Positions 5,190-11,717 of a stretch of DNA of 11,717 bases are shown here, one piece after another. Source of the DNA: Merdiplasma sp964643295 (GTDB lineage Bacteria; Bacillota; Clostridia; Lachnospirales; Lachnospiraceae); contig CAZXSN010000086.1 in assembly GCA_964643295.1 (NCBI GenBank), positions 1-11,717 on the forward strand, written 5' to 3'. The position numbers were made by a program, and so were the translations under genes. The notes under the pieces are model-generated. The model did no database searches, was not told where the DNA came from, and saw only the letters and a program-made list of their open reading frames with translations. Positions within the stretch are counted from its first letter, which is position 1. Each line of letters begins with the position of its first letter.

Positions 5190-6866
5190 ATGAGGAACAG
5201 GAAATCTGTAAAAGCTATTGCAATGATGCTGGTGATGGTACTGGTGCTGTGCGCTGGTTCCGCGGGAGCATTCGCGAAGAGCACGGAACTGAAGAAAGGA
5301 GACAAATTCACGAGTAACGGCCTGATCTATCAGGTTACTTCCGTGAAAGGAGACACGGGCACTGTAAAGCTGATTGGCGCGAAGAGCGATAAGGAGTCAG
5401 TGAGTGTGCCTGCAACAGTAAAAGAAAAAAAGAGTGGCATGAAGCTGTCCGTGACCGCGATCGGCGGAGGAGCATTCAAGAACAGCAAGAATCTGAAGAA
5501 AGTCACGACCGGGAAAAACATCAAGACGATCGGGAAGAATGCTTTCTACGGCTGTAAGAAGCTGACGAGCCTGAATCTGAGCAAGAGCAAAGACCTCAAA
5601 ACCGTGGGGAAGAACGTCTTAAAGGGCGCCTCCAAGGTAAAGGTGAAGGTATCTGAGAAAGCGAGCGTCAAGTCTGTTGCAAAGAAGCTGGGCGTGAAAA
5701 CTTCGAAGGTTGAAAAGGTGGAGACGAAACCCGTCGAGACTGAGAAAGCTCCTGTGAAGGAGACGGAAAGCGAAAAGACTCCTGAAACGAAGGCAACGGA
5801 AGCTGCAAAACCGGCAGCGACTCCTGAGACGGCAACGCCGGAAAAGGCTCCGGAGACTCCGAAGGAGACAGAAGCGAAAGCTACGGAAACAGCTCCTGAG
5901 ACCACTCCGCAGGAGACAGAGACAAACGCACCGGTGAAGGATCCGGAGACTGAACAGACAGAGGATACCCAGCCGAGTACGGAAAGCAAACCGGAAACAC
6001 TGCCGCCGACAGAAACTGAAAAGCCGGAGGCAACTGCCCCTGCGCAACCGCAGGAGACACAGCCGACAGAGGCGGATACCGCGCAGCCGGAAAGCGAATC
6101 TGCTGAAACGGATGCGCAGACGGAGCCGCCTGTGAAGCCGCAGGAAGAGAACGAATCTGAGACTGCAAAACCGCAGGAGACTGAGACGGCAAAACCGGAA
6201 GAGAGCGAGTCTGCAGCGGAACAGCCGAAAGAGACGGAATCTGTTGTAGAATCTGATACGGAAGAGCCGACAGAGACGGAACCTGCACCTCAGGAAGAAA
6301 CCCAAAGGGAAATTTGCGATGGTGTTCATCAGTTCACGGTTGAAATAGAGAGGAAAGACCCCTCCTGTTCGGAAGCTGGATGGATCATTTGGAAGTGCGC
6401 AAACTGCGGCGCTGAGAAAACAGAGCTTCTTCCCCGTAAGGAACATACGCTGGATACGAGAACAATTCCCGCGACATGTTCCAAAACCGGTCGTAAGGAG
6501 ACTTACTGTGTAGAATGCGATTATGTAGTGGACTTCGATGTTCTTCCGACAACCGAGCATACTCCTGGAGAGCCGAATACTAAGGCGGCTACCTGCACAG
6601 ATGCCGGATACAGCGAAGTAAAATGTTCTGTATGTGGTGCGGTAATTTCGTATGTGACATTCAATGCGAAGGGGCACAACATGCGCAAGACAGGCTATCA
6701 GGCGCCAACCTGCGTTGCCCCAGGTCTTGTGACCTATACTTGTTCCGATTGTGGGCTAGTGTCCGAAGAGGAGCTTTCTCCTACATACGACGCGCATCGC
6801 TGGGTACTGGATGAGGACCGCGTTTTGAGCCACTGTTCTGTCTGTGGTGTGGAATATCCGGGTTAA
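5190..6866 (+). CDS. Secreted BspA-like leucine-rich repeat protein with TEP-rich linker and four Cys repeats (paralogue 2)
   Basis: Predicted exported protein of 558 residues, paralogue of the gene upstream and probably of like role (surface adhesin or matrix; unproven). The signal peptide is almost identical and likely cleaved after AFA at residue 29. Leucine-rich repeats follow at about 85-147 (IGGGAFKNSKNLKKV, IGKNAFYGCKKLTSL), then a Thr/Glu/Pro linker at about 174-375 and four Cys repeats with first Cys at 393, 430, 469 and 508. It ends with the same closing module (HRWVLDE-LSHCSVCG, C549 and C552). No membrane or sortase anchor is seen. Identity with paralogue 1 is high through the leader, signal peptide and leucine-rich part and falls sharply in the linker and Cys array. 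The start is set by AAAGGAGG at 5174-5181, 8 bases before ATG; the GTG at 5001 in the same frame lies inside the riboswitch and is not a start. Confidence 0.88.
   Translation: MRNRKSVKAIAMMLVMVLVLCAGSAGAFAKSTELKKGDKFTSNGLIYQVTSVKGDTGTVKLIGAKSDKESVSVPATVKEKKSGMKLSVTAIGGGAFKNSKNLKKVTTGKNIKTIGKNAFYGCKKLTSLNLSKSKDLKTVGKNVLKGASKVKVKVSEKASVKSVAKKLGVKTSKVEKVETKPVETEKAPVKETESEKTPETKATEAAKPAATPETATPEKAPETPKETEAKATETAPETTPQETETNAPVKDPETEQTEDTQPSTESKPETLPPTETEKPEATAPAQPQETQPTEADTAQPESESAETDAQTEPPVKPQEENESETAKPQETETAKPEESESAAEQPKETESVVESDTEEPTETEPAPQEETQREICDGVHQFTVEIERKDPSCSEAGWIIWKCANCGAEKTELLPRKEHTLDTRTIPATCSKTGRKETYCVECDYVVDFDVLPTTEHTPGEPNTKAATCTDAGYSEVKCSVCGAVISYVTFNAKGHNMRKTGYQAPTCVAPGLVTYTCSDCGLVSEEELSPTYDAHRWVLDEDRVLSHCSVCGVEYPG
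5709..6314 (+). repeat. Low-complexity Thr/Glu/Pro linker-coding repeat, paralogue 2
   Basis: About 200 codons of degenerate ETE-P-ET and PQETE units, built like the linker of paralogue 1 but different in order and length. The acidic, proline-rich composition predicts an extended, disordered stalk. Confidence 0.72.
6366..6866 (+). repeat. Four-unit Cys-repeat array, paralogue 2
   Basis: First Cys codons begin at 6366, 6477, 6594 and 6711, giving units of 37-39 residues of the same TC-G-CxxC plan as in paralogue 1, plus the shared terminal half-unit. Two units fewer than paralogue 1. Confidence 0.78.
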
Positions 6867-6893
6867 TTGCATCAAAAAAACAAGTTTTAATGG

Positions 6894-6918
6894 CAGGGCA
6901 CCGAAAGGTGCCCTGTTT
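6894..6918 (+). terminator. Intrinsic terminator after paralogue 2
   Basis: Perfect 9-bp stem CAGGGCACC (6894-6902) with GGTGCCCTG (6907-6915), GAAA loop, followed by TTT. Same design as the terminator at 4600, consistent with cassette duplication. The T run is short. Confidence 0.85.
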
Positions 6919-7224
6919 GCGTTAGTTGGAAACTGCGTCGGATCTTTAAGGCTTTCATGTTTACCGGTTTTCCTGCCCTGCCTAGGCTGTATTCATACCT
7001 GGCTTCTCTGTTACCTGTCAGGATATCGTCTCAATGGCACCTTTACTGCGTATGTTTTGAGCGCGGCCGCAGATTTGCGGAGGCTTGCGTTTTCTTTTTG
7101 TGTTCTACGTTTTCTCCCTGTGCATGGCTTCCCCGCGGTAAATCCTGTCTGTTCTTTCCGTGCTGGTTTTCTCTTTTCTACTCTCTCCTTTCTCTCTTTC
7201 TCAGACCGTTTTTCTTTCCCCTTG
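6919..7224 (+). other. Intergenic region upstream of glgB homologue, no gene seen
   Basis: About 300 bases, strikingly pyrimidine-rich on the + strand from about 7165 to 7222 (runs of CTCTT, TTTCTC, TTTTTC). A frame is open across it but starts inside the terminator and lacks a ribosome binding site or a recognisable protein. No clear structure was found. Confidence 0.4.
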
Positions 7225-7253
7225 TTGTAATTTGCCCTTAATGATGGTAGAAT
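7225..7253 (+). promoter_or_regulatory. Probable promoter of the glgB-like operon
   Basis: TTGTAA (7225-7230), 17-base spacer, TAGAAT (7248-7253). The -10 is five of six and the -35 four of six to the sigma-A consensus. It gives a leader of roughly 30 bases. Moderate support only. Confidence 0.55.
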
Positions 7254-7288
7254 AACAGAAAATCAAGGCCGGACAGGAGGTATGTCTG

Positions 7289-9634
7289 ATGGATGAAAAA
7301 TTGTATGACTCGATGGACTGGGCCAGGGTGGAAGCTCTCGTGTACTCCGAGGAAGACCATCCCCATGATTTTCTGGGACCGCATCTGACAGAGGACGGTG
7401 TGCGGATTCAGGCGTTCATTCCCACAGCGACGGAAGTTTCCGTGCTGGTAGAAGGCGTACAGAAGCCTTTCCTGATGGATCTGGAGGATGAGGCGGGTTT
7501 CTTTGCCGTACAGCTTCCCCGCAAGCGGATCCCGAAGTATCAGCTGCGGGTCACATTTGACAACGGCAGCGTCCAGGAGTGGACGGACTGCTATGCCTTC
7601 GATCCGCAGATCACGGAGAAGGAGACGAAGAAGTTCAACGCGGGCATCTGCTATGATATCTACGAGAAGCTGGGCGCCCATCCCATGACAATCAACGGGG
7701 TGGAGGGCGTCTATTTCGCGGTCTGGGCACCGAATGCCGTGCGTGTGAGCGTGGTCGGTGATTTCGTGCTCTGGGATGGCAGAAGACTTCCGATGCGCCG
7801 CCTCTGGGATTCCGGCATTTTCGAACTGTTTGTGCCCGGCCTGAAGGAAGGGGCGGTTTACAAGTATGAAATCAAGGCCAAAGGAGGCTTAACGTTTTTA
7901 AAGGCGGATCCTTACGGCAACGCCGCGGAGCTGCGTCCGGCGACGGCCTCCGTCGTGGCGGATCTGTCCGACTTTGCCTGGACAGATCAGGACTGGATGA
8001 GGGAGCGGGCAAAGGCGGAAACCAAAGAGAAGCCGATGTTTATCTATGAGGTCCACCTGGGTTCCTGGAAAAAGCCGGATGACGGCCGGGAGTTTTTCAA
8101 TTACCGGGAACTGGCTGTGGATCTTGCCGATTACGTGAAGGCCATGGGCTATACGCATGTGGAACTGATGCCGGTGATGGAACACGCCTCGGATTCAACC
8201 TGGGGCTATCAGGTGACCGGTTACTACGCGCCGACCGCCCGCTATGGATCCCCGAAGGACTTCATGTATTTCATGGACTACCTGCACAGTCAGGGAATCG
8301 GGGTGATTTTGGACTGGGCACCGGCCTATTTCCCGCGCGATCTGCAGGGGCTTTCCGCTTTTGACGGCACCTGTCTGTATGAGCACTTAGATCCCCGCCA
8401 GGGCTTCAATCCGCAGCTGGGAACACTGATCTACAACTATGGGCGTCCGGAAGTGACCAACTTCCTGATCGCGAACGCGCTTTTCTGGGCAAAGAAATAC
8501 CATGCCGACGGAATCCGCATGGATTCGGTGGCCTCCATGCTCTACCTGGACTATGGAAAAAACGACGGCGAGTGGGTCGCCAACATGTACGGCGGCAATG
8601 AAAACCTGGAGGCTGTGGAATTCTTAAAGCATTTGAATTCTATCTTTAAGCAGCAGACCGGAGGGGCGCTCTTAATCGCCGAGGAGTCGACAGTCTGGCC
8701 GAAGGTTACCGGATCCCTTGACGAGGGAGGCCTCGGGTTTGACTATAAATGGAACACGGGCTGGATGAATGATTTTATCGGCTATATGCAGCTGGATCCC
8801 ATCTTCCGCAGCCATCACCACGGAGAGCTGACCTTCAGCATGGTTTACGCCTACAGCGAGGAGTTCATCCTTCCCTTCCCGCATGGGGAGGTTGTGGGCG
8901 GCAAGGGTTCCATGATCAGCAAGATGCCGGGCAAGAAAGAGATGAAGTTTGCCAACCTGCGGGCGGCTTACGGGTACTTCATCGCTCATCCGGGCAGGAA
9001 GCTTTTGTTTATGGGGCAGGACTTTGCCCAGCAGGAGGAGTGGTCGGAAGGAGAGGCGCTTAAATGGGATCTTCTGGACGAATCCGATCACCAGAACATG
9101 CAAAAGTACATGAAGGCACTGGTTTCCCTTTACCGGGAGAATCCGGCGCTGTATGCGCTCGATTACGATCCGGACGGCTTCGAATGGATCAACAGCATCG
9201 ATGCCAATGAAAACCTGCTCATCTTCTTACGCAAAACGCACAAGGAGGAGGAAACGCTGCTGATTGTCTGCAACTTCTCGGCGCTTGTCTATGACAGGCA
9301 CACGGTCGGGGTGCCGTTTAAGGGGAAATATAAGGAGATTTTCAACAGCGACCGTCCGGAATTCGGCGGCCAGGGAAACACGAATCCGCGTGTAAAGGTC
9401 TCCCGCAAAGAAGAGTGCGACGGCAGGAAGGATTCCATTCAGATCAAGATTCCGCCGATGGGCATTGCCGTGTTTAGCTGTAATCGCGCGGCAGAAACCG
9501 AGTCCGCGAATGAGGCGGCGAAGGAGCAGAAAAAGAAGCAGGCAAGGCCTTCCAAAGCACCGGCGAAGAAGACAGCGAAAGAAAAGAGCCTGAAGGAAGA
9601 ACTGGAACGCAAGATCGCGGAAGAGGAGGCGTGA
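7289..9634 (+). CDS. glgB: GlgB-like 1,4-alpha-glucan branching enzyme homologue with altered catalytic site
   Basis: The family makes alpha-1,6 branches in glycogen. The 781 residues read as an N1 domain (about 10-105), a CBM48 module (VYFAVWAPNAVRVSVVGDF, about 140-215), a GH13 barrel (about 250-620) and a C-terminal beta domain, compared with 728 in E. coli GlgB. With a constant offset of 7 from E. coli, Asp342, Arg410, nucleophile Asp412 (DGIRMDSVASM) and acid/base Glu465 (IAEEST) are kept. The third catalytic Asp (E. coli 526, in SHDEVVHGK) is Gly533 (PHGEVVGGK), and the region-I His (E. coli 340) is Tyr347 (DWAPAYFP). Branching activity is therefore doubtful; a scaffold or regulatory role is possible. 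The last 49 residues, from about 733, are a Lys/Ala/Glu-rich tail. AGGAGG (7275-7280) lies 8 bases before ATG. Its stop is next to the downstream sensor gene. The family call is firm, activity is not. Confidence 0.9.
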   Translation: MDEKLYDSMDWARVEALVYSEEDHPHDFLGPHLTEDGVRIQAFIPTATEVSVLVEGVQKPFLMDLEDEAGFFAVQLPRKRIPKYQLRVTFDNGSVQEWTDCYAFDPQITEKETKKFNAGICYDIYEKLGAHPMTINGVEGVYFAVWAPNAVRVSVVGDFVLWDGRRLPMRRLWDSGIFELFVPGLKEGAVYKYEIKAKGGLTFLKADPYGNAAELRPATASVVADLSDFAWTDQDWMRERAKAETKEKPMFIYEVHLGSWKKPDDGREFFNYRELAVDLADYVKAMGYTHVELMPVMEHASDSTWGYQVTGYYAPTARYGSPKDFMYFMDYLHSQGIGVILDWAPAYFPRDLQGLSAFDGTCLYEHLDPRQGFNPQLGTLIYNYGRPEVTNFLIANALFWAKKYHADGIRMDSVASMLYLDYGKNDGEWVANMYGGNENLEAVEFLKHLNSIFKQQTGGALLIAEESTVWPKVTGSLDEGGLGFDYKWNTGWMNDFIGYMQLDPIFRSHHHGELTFSMVYAYSEEFILPFPHGEVVGGKGSMISKMPGKKEMKFANLRAAYGYFIAHPGRKLLFMGQDFAQQEEWSEGEALKWDLLDESDHQNMQKYMKALVSLYRENPALYALDYDPDGFEWINSIDANENLLIFLRKTHKEEETLLIVCNFSALVYDRHTVGVPFKGKYKEIFNSDRPEFGGQGNTNPRVKVSRKEECDGRKDSIQIKIPPMGIAVFSCNRAAETESANEAAKEQKKKQARPSKAPAKKTAKEKSLKEELERKIAEEEA

Positions 9635-9636
9635 GC

Positions 9637-10110
9637 GTGGAGCGCGATGGTGAGACAAATCCTTCTGTGCAGGAAGGGAAAACAGGCGGACAGTCCCTGG
9701 AAAGGGCGAAACCGGAGGGTAAGGAAGGTAAGCAGGGAACGGCTGCGCAGGCGCATACCCACGTAAGGGCGGACGGCACCGTCTATGAACATGTGCATAC
9801 CTATGCAAATCAGGACGGGGAGCAGCCCCACAGCCATGAGCATACCCACACCCACCAGAACACAAAAGCGGTGTTAAACCGCCTTTCCAAGGCCATCGGC
9901 CATCTGAAGATGGTAAAACAGATGGTGGAGGACGGGCGGGACTGCAGCGAAGTGCTGATCCAGCTTTCGGCAGTCAAATCGGCTATCAACAATACGGGGA
10001 AGGTGATCCTGCAGGATCATATCGAACACTGTCTGGTGGACGCGATCGAGACCGGGGATATGCAGGAGATTGAGGAGTTAAACAAGGCGATCGCGCAGTT
10101 TATCAAGTAA
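9637..10110 (+). CDS. CsoR/RcnR-family metal-sensing repressor with His-rich N-terminal extension
   Basis: CsoR-family (DUF156) all-helical sensors repress metal-efflux or stress genes and release DNA on metal binding. The core spans about residues 77-157 (LNRLSKAIGHLKMVKQM onward). Ligand positions Cys103, His128 and Cys132 have the spacing (25 and 4) of the copper site C-H-C of CsoR, so Cu(I) is the best guess. Unusually, about 75 residues precede the core, including nine His at 40-73 in HTH, HVH and HSHEHTHTH clusters, a possible extra metal-binding arm. GTG at 9637 is chosen because AGGAGG (9624-9629, inside the glgB end) lies 7 bases ahead; GTG 9631 would leave only 1. Translation is likely coupled to the glgB homologue, which stops at 9634. 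No metal transporter is in the window, so its target is unknown. Confidence 0.85.
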   Translation: MERDGETNPSVQEGKTGGQSLERAKPEGKEGKQGTAAQAHTHVRADGTVYEHVHTYANQDGEQPHSHEHTHTHQNTKAVLNRLSKAIGHLKMVKQMVEDGRDCSEVLIQLSAVKSAINNTGKVILQDHIEHCLVDAIETGDMQEIEELNKAIAQFIK

Positions 10111-10116
10111 GACAGG

Positions 10117-10169
10117 AAGCGCCGCAGATGCTTAAGTGAAATAAAGCGGGCGGCGCTTTGTTATCTTTT
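10117..10169 (+). terminator. Terminator after the metal-sensor gene
   Basis: Stem AAGCGCCGC (10117-10125) with GCGGCGCTT (10150-10158), 9 perfect pairs, long 24-base loop, followed by TGTTATCTTTT. It starts 7 bases after the stop codon. The long loop lowers confidence. Confidence 0.65.
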
Positions 10170-10288
10170 CCTTTACGGTTACGGGATTTTCATAAAGCAG
10201 GGAGTAAGAGCCCCAAAAGGCCGGAAAAAAGGATACTTTAACGCGGGGAACTTTACAGAACTGTCCTGCGGGAAAGGAGTAAATCGTT

Positions 10289-11161
10289 ATGTATCGATAT
10301 GACAGACGCGGACCGAAACGGGGCGTAGCATTGTATAGTTATTCCGCGGAGTTTGGCCTGACGAAGACACTGGAGGACTGCTTTGAGGATATCTGTGACA
10401 TGGGTGCGCACGGAATCGAGATTCTGGCGAATACCCATATCGAGAATTACCCCTATCCGACGGATGAATGGGTGGAGCAGTGGTTTCGCCTGTGCGACAA
10501 ATATGAGATTGTGCCGGTGGAATACGGCAACTGGATCGATTCCCATGTGCTGGGTTTCCGGGATCTGACCACAGAAGAATCCTGTGAGATGCTCTGCCGG
10601 GATATCCGCCTTGCGCATCGGCTGGGTTTTACGGTAATGCGCACCAAGATGCCGGTGATCTCGGACGATCTGCGGCCGGTCAATAACTGGCGGGAGATTA
10701 TTAGGGAGGCACTGCCGCTGGCGGAAAAGCTGGATATTAAGATGTGCCCGGAGATTCATACGCCGACTAATCTGAAAAGTAAGATGGTGCAGGATTTTGT
10801 GGACTTTATCGAGCAGACCGGCACGAAGCATTTCGGCCTGAATATCGACTTCAGCGTCTTTCGCACCGGTTTTGGCGAGACGGACTACCGCGATCCGCAT
10901 TATACGCCGAATGAGCCGGAGGATCTGATCCCGCTGCTTCCTTATATCTACTGCTGTCACGCGAAGTTCATTCATGTGAATGATGATTTTGAGGAGACGA
11001 CGATTCCCTACCGCGAGATCATTCAGGTGCTGAAGGACCATGACTGGGACGGCTATCTGCTGAGCGAATACGAGGGCGCGGACAAGTATGATCCTGGATA
11101 CGAGGTCGGGCAGACCTTACGCAAACAGCACATCATGATGAAGCGCTGCATCGGGGAATAG
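10289..11161 (+). CDS. TIM-barrel xylose-isomerase-like protein, probable C-glycoside deglycosidase alpha subunit
   Basis: Sugar phosphate isomerase/epimerase-like (AP endonuclease 2 family) barrel of 290 residues. Four metal ligands of this fold are visible: Glu155 (MCPEIH), Asp187 (GLNIDFS), His224 (CCHAKF) and Glu260 (LLSEYEG), expected to hold Mn2+ or a similar ion. The next gene encodes a DUF6379 protein, the known small beta subunit of C-glycoside deglycosidases (DgpB/DgpC, DfgA/DfgB and CarB/CarC types). In those systems the alpha/beta complex cleaves the C-C bond of a 3-oxo-C-glycoside after an oxidoreductase has oxidised the sugar. That oxidoreductase is not in the window. The alternative is another keto-sugar lyase or isomerase acting on O-glycosides. 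AAAGGAG (10273-10279) is 9 bases ahead of ATG. The 10170-10288 gap shows no clear promoter. It is cytoplasmic; no signal peptide is seen. Confidence 0.8.
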   Translation: MYRYDRRGPKRGVALYSYSAEFGLTKTLEDCFEDICDMGAHGIEILANTHIENYPYPTDEWVEQWFRLCDKYEIVPVEYGNWIDSHVLGFRDLTTEESCEMLCRDIRLAHRLGFTVMRTKMPVISDDLRPVNNWREIIREALPLAEKLDIKMCPEIHTPTNLKSKMVQDFVDFIEQTGTKHFGLNIDFSVFRTGFGETDYRDPHYTPNEPEDLIPLLPYIYCCHAKFIHVNDDFEETTIPYREIIQVLKDHDWDGYLLSEYEGADKYDPGYEVGQTLRKQHIMMKRCIGE

Positions 11162-11171
11162 GAGGTCAGAC

Positions 11172-11612
11172 ATGGAGAGAGAAGTCATTCAGTCGGTGGG
11201 TTTTCGCAACATCCGCGAAAACGGGAGGATCACGGGTTTTCAGTTAAAAATCCGCCTGCCGTATTACCGGGGGATCTTTTTAAGCCAGCTTCGGCCGGGG
11301 ACTTTGTATATCGATGATGAGCGGTTTGAAAAGGAAGAGATCATCTGGCATATCAAGGGTGAGGACTTTACGTATGAAGAGATGAAAACGGATTATCAGA
11401 CACACTGGGCCGTGACAGAGCCTGCCGTTTTGAAGGTGAAAAAGCCGGGCGGACTTTCCCAGGGCTACCATGACATCACGTTTGGTTTCTGCTTTACTTC
11501 ATCCTATATGCCGCCCGTGATGCAGGATCATCTGGATCCGGACGCGGAAAATGACATTTTCATGCCGGAATTTGGCCATCATGTGAATCACCGGCGGCTG
11601 CTGATTGTCTAG
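11172..11612 (+). CDS. DUF6379 protein, probable C-glycoside deglycosidase beta subunit
   Basis: Small 146-residue protein matching the C-glycoside deglycosidase beta-subunit family (DUF6379/CGDB) by its pattern: an N-terminal SVGFRNIRENGRITGFQ, then RLPYYRGIFLSQL, a middle strand region, AVLKVKKPGGLSQGYHDI and a C-terminal FTSSYMPP. The known beta subunit packs on the barrel and completes its active site; alone it has no catalytic motif. The ribosome binding site AGGAGG (11160-11165) overlaps the TAG stop of the upstream gene, with a 6-base spacer, so the two are translated as a unit. The substrate cannot be read from sequence. The 105 bases after the stop (11613-11717) hold no recognisable feature, and the operon may continue beyond the window. 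Confidence 0.82.
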   Translation: MEREVIQSVGFRNIRENGRITGFQLKIRLPYYRGIFLSQLRPGTLYIDDERFEKEEIIWHIKGEDFTYEEMKTDYQTHWAVTEPAVLKVKKPGGLSQGYHDITFGFCFTSSYMPPVMQDHLDPDAENDIFMPEFGHHVNHRRLLIV

Positions 11613-11717
11613 GACGGGAAGTGCGCAGCCGGTAAGGGCGGAAAACGCACATGCGGCAGGATTTCCTCTTAAAATGATTTAGGCGTCAAAAGGTGATTAC
11701 GGATTGTTTCGCTGCTT

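Larger units (their letters stand above)
4935..5630 (+). repeat. Direct repeat, copy 2: promoter, riboswitch and gene N-terminus
   Basis: Partner of 2415-3107. Three extra bases appear within the coding part, keeping frame. Substitutions in RNA stems are mostly compensatory and the signal peptide is nearly unchanged, which indicates selection on both copies rather than a recent copying error. Confidence 0.88.

Noticed and set aside
5619..6677. Long antisense frames opposite the linkers and Cys arrays (also 3247-3738 and 3546-4391)
   Set aside because: They are shadows of the Thr/Glu/Pro codon repeats, giving low-complexity Arg/Leu/Cys or Ser/Phe strings, with no ribosome binding sites.
6844..7230. 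Open + frame of 128 codons after paralogue 2
   Set aside because: It starts inside the end of paralogue 2, crosses the terminator and derives its Phe/Leu/Ser content from the pyrimidine-rich intergenic DNA.
10200..10260. Possible promoter with GATACT before the TIM-barrel gene
   Set aside because: No acceptable -35 hexamer lies at 16-18 bases upstream, so it was not listed as a feature.

Overview
The window looks like chromosomal DNA from a gut-type Clostridia, most likely Lachnospiraceae (Bacillota). The signs are strong AGGAGG ribosome binding sites, sigma-A type promoters, a short ACT-domain SerA of the clostridial type, BspA-like leucine-rich secreted proteins with Cys-rich repeats, class I cyclic-di-GMP riboswitches, and a TIM-barrel/DUF6379 gene pair of the kind known from gut C-glycoside degraders. 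All supported genes lie on the + strand. Species cannot be named from this sequence.

Layout. (1) 1-2017: the end of serC and a complete serA, the first two steps of serine synthesis, as one operon. It is followed by a purine-rich 3' tail with several small hairpins and a terminator at 2221. (2) 2415-6918: two tandem paralogous cassettes, each made of a sigma-A promoter, a c-di-GMP-I (GEMM-I) riboswitch, an intrinsic terminator just upstream of the start codon, a gene for a secreted protein (signal peptide, leucine-rich repeats, Thr/Glu/Pro linker, Cys-rich repeat array), and a closing terminator. Every leader element, from the -35 box to the start codon, lies exactly 2520 bases apart in the two cassettes, and the pairs that differ in the stems are compensatory. 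(3) 7225-10169: a GlgB-like branching-enzyme homologue translationally coupled to a CsoR-family metal sensor with a His-rich N-terminal extension. The GlgB copy has Gly in place of the third catalytic Asp and Tyr in place of a conserved active-site His, so it may be a pseudo-enzyme. (4) 10289-11612: a TIM-barrel protein and a DUF6379 protein in one operon, matching the alpha and beta subunits of C-glycoside deglycosidases.

How it fits together. The central system is a pair of surface or secreted proteins placed under the second messenger c-di-GMP by duplicated transcription-terminating riboswitches. The leaders and N-termini were kept while the linkers and Cys-repeat arrays diverged (six repeats against four), as expected for adhesin or matrix proteins diversifying under common control. 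The other units look independent: amino-acid synthesis, a glycogen-related protein with a metal sensor, and catabolism of glycosides. The direction of the riboswitch response (on or off) is not settled by the sequence.
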